From Alphaproteobacteria bacterium (GTDB taxonomy: Bacteria > Pseudomonadota > Alphaproteobacteria > Rickettsiales > VGDC01), in the NCBI GenBank assembly GCA_016869895.1, contig VGDC01000147.1, positions 1 through 5,460 of the forward strand: 5,460 nt of DNA, given 5' to 3'. The notes below the pieces were generated by a model, which saw only the letters and a program-made list of their open reading frames with translations, did no database searches and was not told where the DNA came from. Positions within the stretch are counted from its first letter, which is position 1. Each line of letters starts with the position of its first letter. Shown piece by piece: positions 5,256-5,460 of this stretch. A program made the translations under genes and the position numbers.

Positions 5256-5460
5256 ATGGCGCTGATGCATGACACCCCGCTGATTTCCACCCTTGTGATG
5301 GGTCTTTCCGCCGCTTTCGTCGGGGGTATGCTGGCAACCAAACTCCGGTTGTCGCCTATCGTGGGCTATCTCATGGCCGGCATCCTCATCGGCCCCTTCA
5401 CCCCCGGCATCATCGCCGATGCGAATATCGCCACAGAACTCTCCGAAATCGGCATCGTAC
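5256..5460 (+). CDS. YbaL/KefB-type CPA2 cation/proton antiporter, N-terminus (3' partial)
   Basis: The first 68 codons of a membrane antiporter that runs off the window. The start MALMHDTPLISTLVMGLS, then LATKLRLSPIVGYLMAG and GPFTPG, closely resembles the N-terminus of YbaL/RosB and other Kef-like members of the monovalent cation:proton antiporter-2 family. Helix 1 is about residues 8-26 and the second hydrophobic segment about 33-50; the GYLMAGILIGP stretch is the family's best-conserved N-terminal signature. Members exchange K+ or Na+ for protons across the inner membrane, and many carry C-terminal RCK/TrkA domains that bind nucleotides or glutathione. Whether this one does cannot be seen. 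The start is set by GGAG at 5245-5248. It follows secDF by 132 bases on the same strand, with a hairpin but no clear promoter in between. Confidence 0.85.
   Translation, partial: MALMHDTPLISTLVMGLSAAFVGGMLATKLRLSPIVGYLMAGILIGPFTPGIIADANIATELSEIGIV

Overview
The window looks like ordinary chromosome of a moderately GC-rich proteobacterium, most likely an alphaproteobacterium. Codons favour G or C at the third position. SecD and SecF are fused into one protein and resemble alphaproteobacterial forms (for example NDKVVVYDRMREN in the SecF half). Promoter-like TATAGT boxes sit in short intergenic gaps. No phage, transposon, CRISPR, tRNA or rRNA signal was seen. The lineage call is an inference from protein flavour, not a search result. 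All real genes found are on the + strand.

Layout. (1) Bases 1-214 hold the C-terminal end of a fold-type III PLP-dependent decarboxylase of the ornithine/diaminopimelate/arginine type. (2) 226-1623 is a FAD-dependent amine or amino-acid oxidoreductase related to monomeric sarcosine oxidase. It starts 11 bases after the decarboxylase stop. (3) 1620-1892 is a 90-residue protein of unknown function whose ATG overlaps the oxidoreductase stop (ATGA). These three look like one transcription unit that could act on amines or amino acids, but the substrate cannot be read from the sequence. (4) A promoter-like pair at 1885-1913 precedes 1942-2463, a YqhA/UPF0114 four-helix inner-membrane protein. (5) After a 101-base gap with a promoter-like pair and a GC-rich hairpin comes 2565-5123, an intact 852-residue SecDF fusion, the proton-driven accessory of the Sec translocon. 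(6) After a 132-base gap with another hairpin, 5256 to the window end is the start of a YbaL/KefB-type CPA2 cation/proton antiporter.

The second half is therefore a run of three inner-membrane proteins, two of which (SecDF and the antiporter) belong to families that use the proton gradient. No yajC, the usual partner upstream of secD, is present between yqhA and secDF.

No clearly new biological system is visible. The points most worth a second look are a perfect 11-base-arm inverted repeat inside the 90-residue gene, the conserved covalent-flavin cysteine paired with an altered C-terminal active-site segment in the oxidoreductase, the uncharacterised 90-residue protein itself, and the secDF start, which has no visible Shine-Dalgarno sequence.
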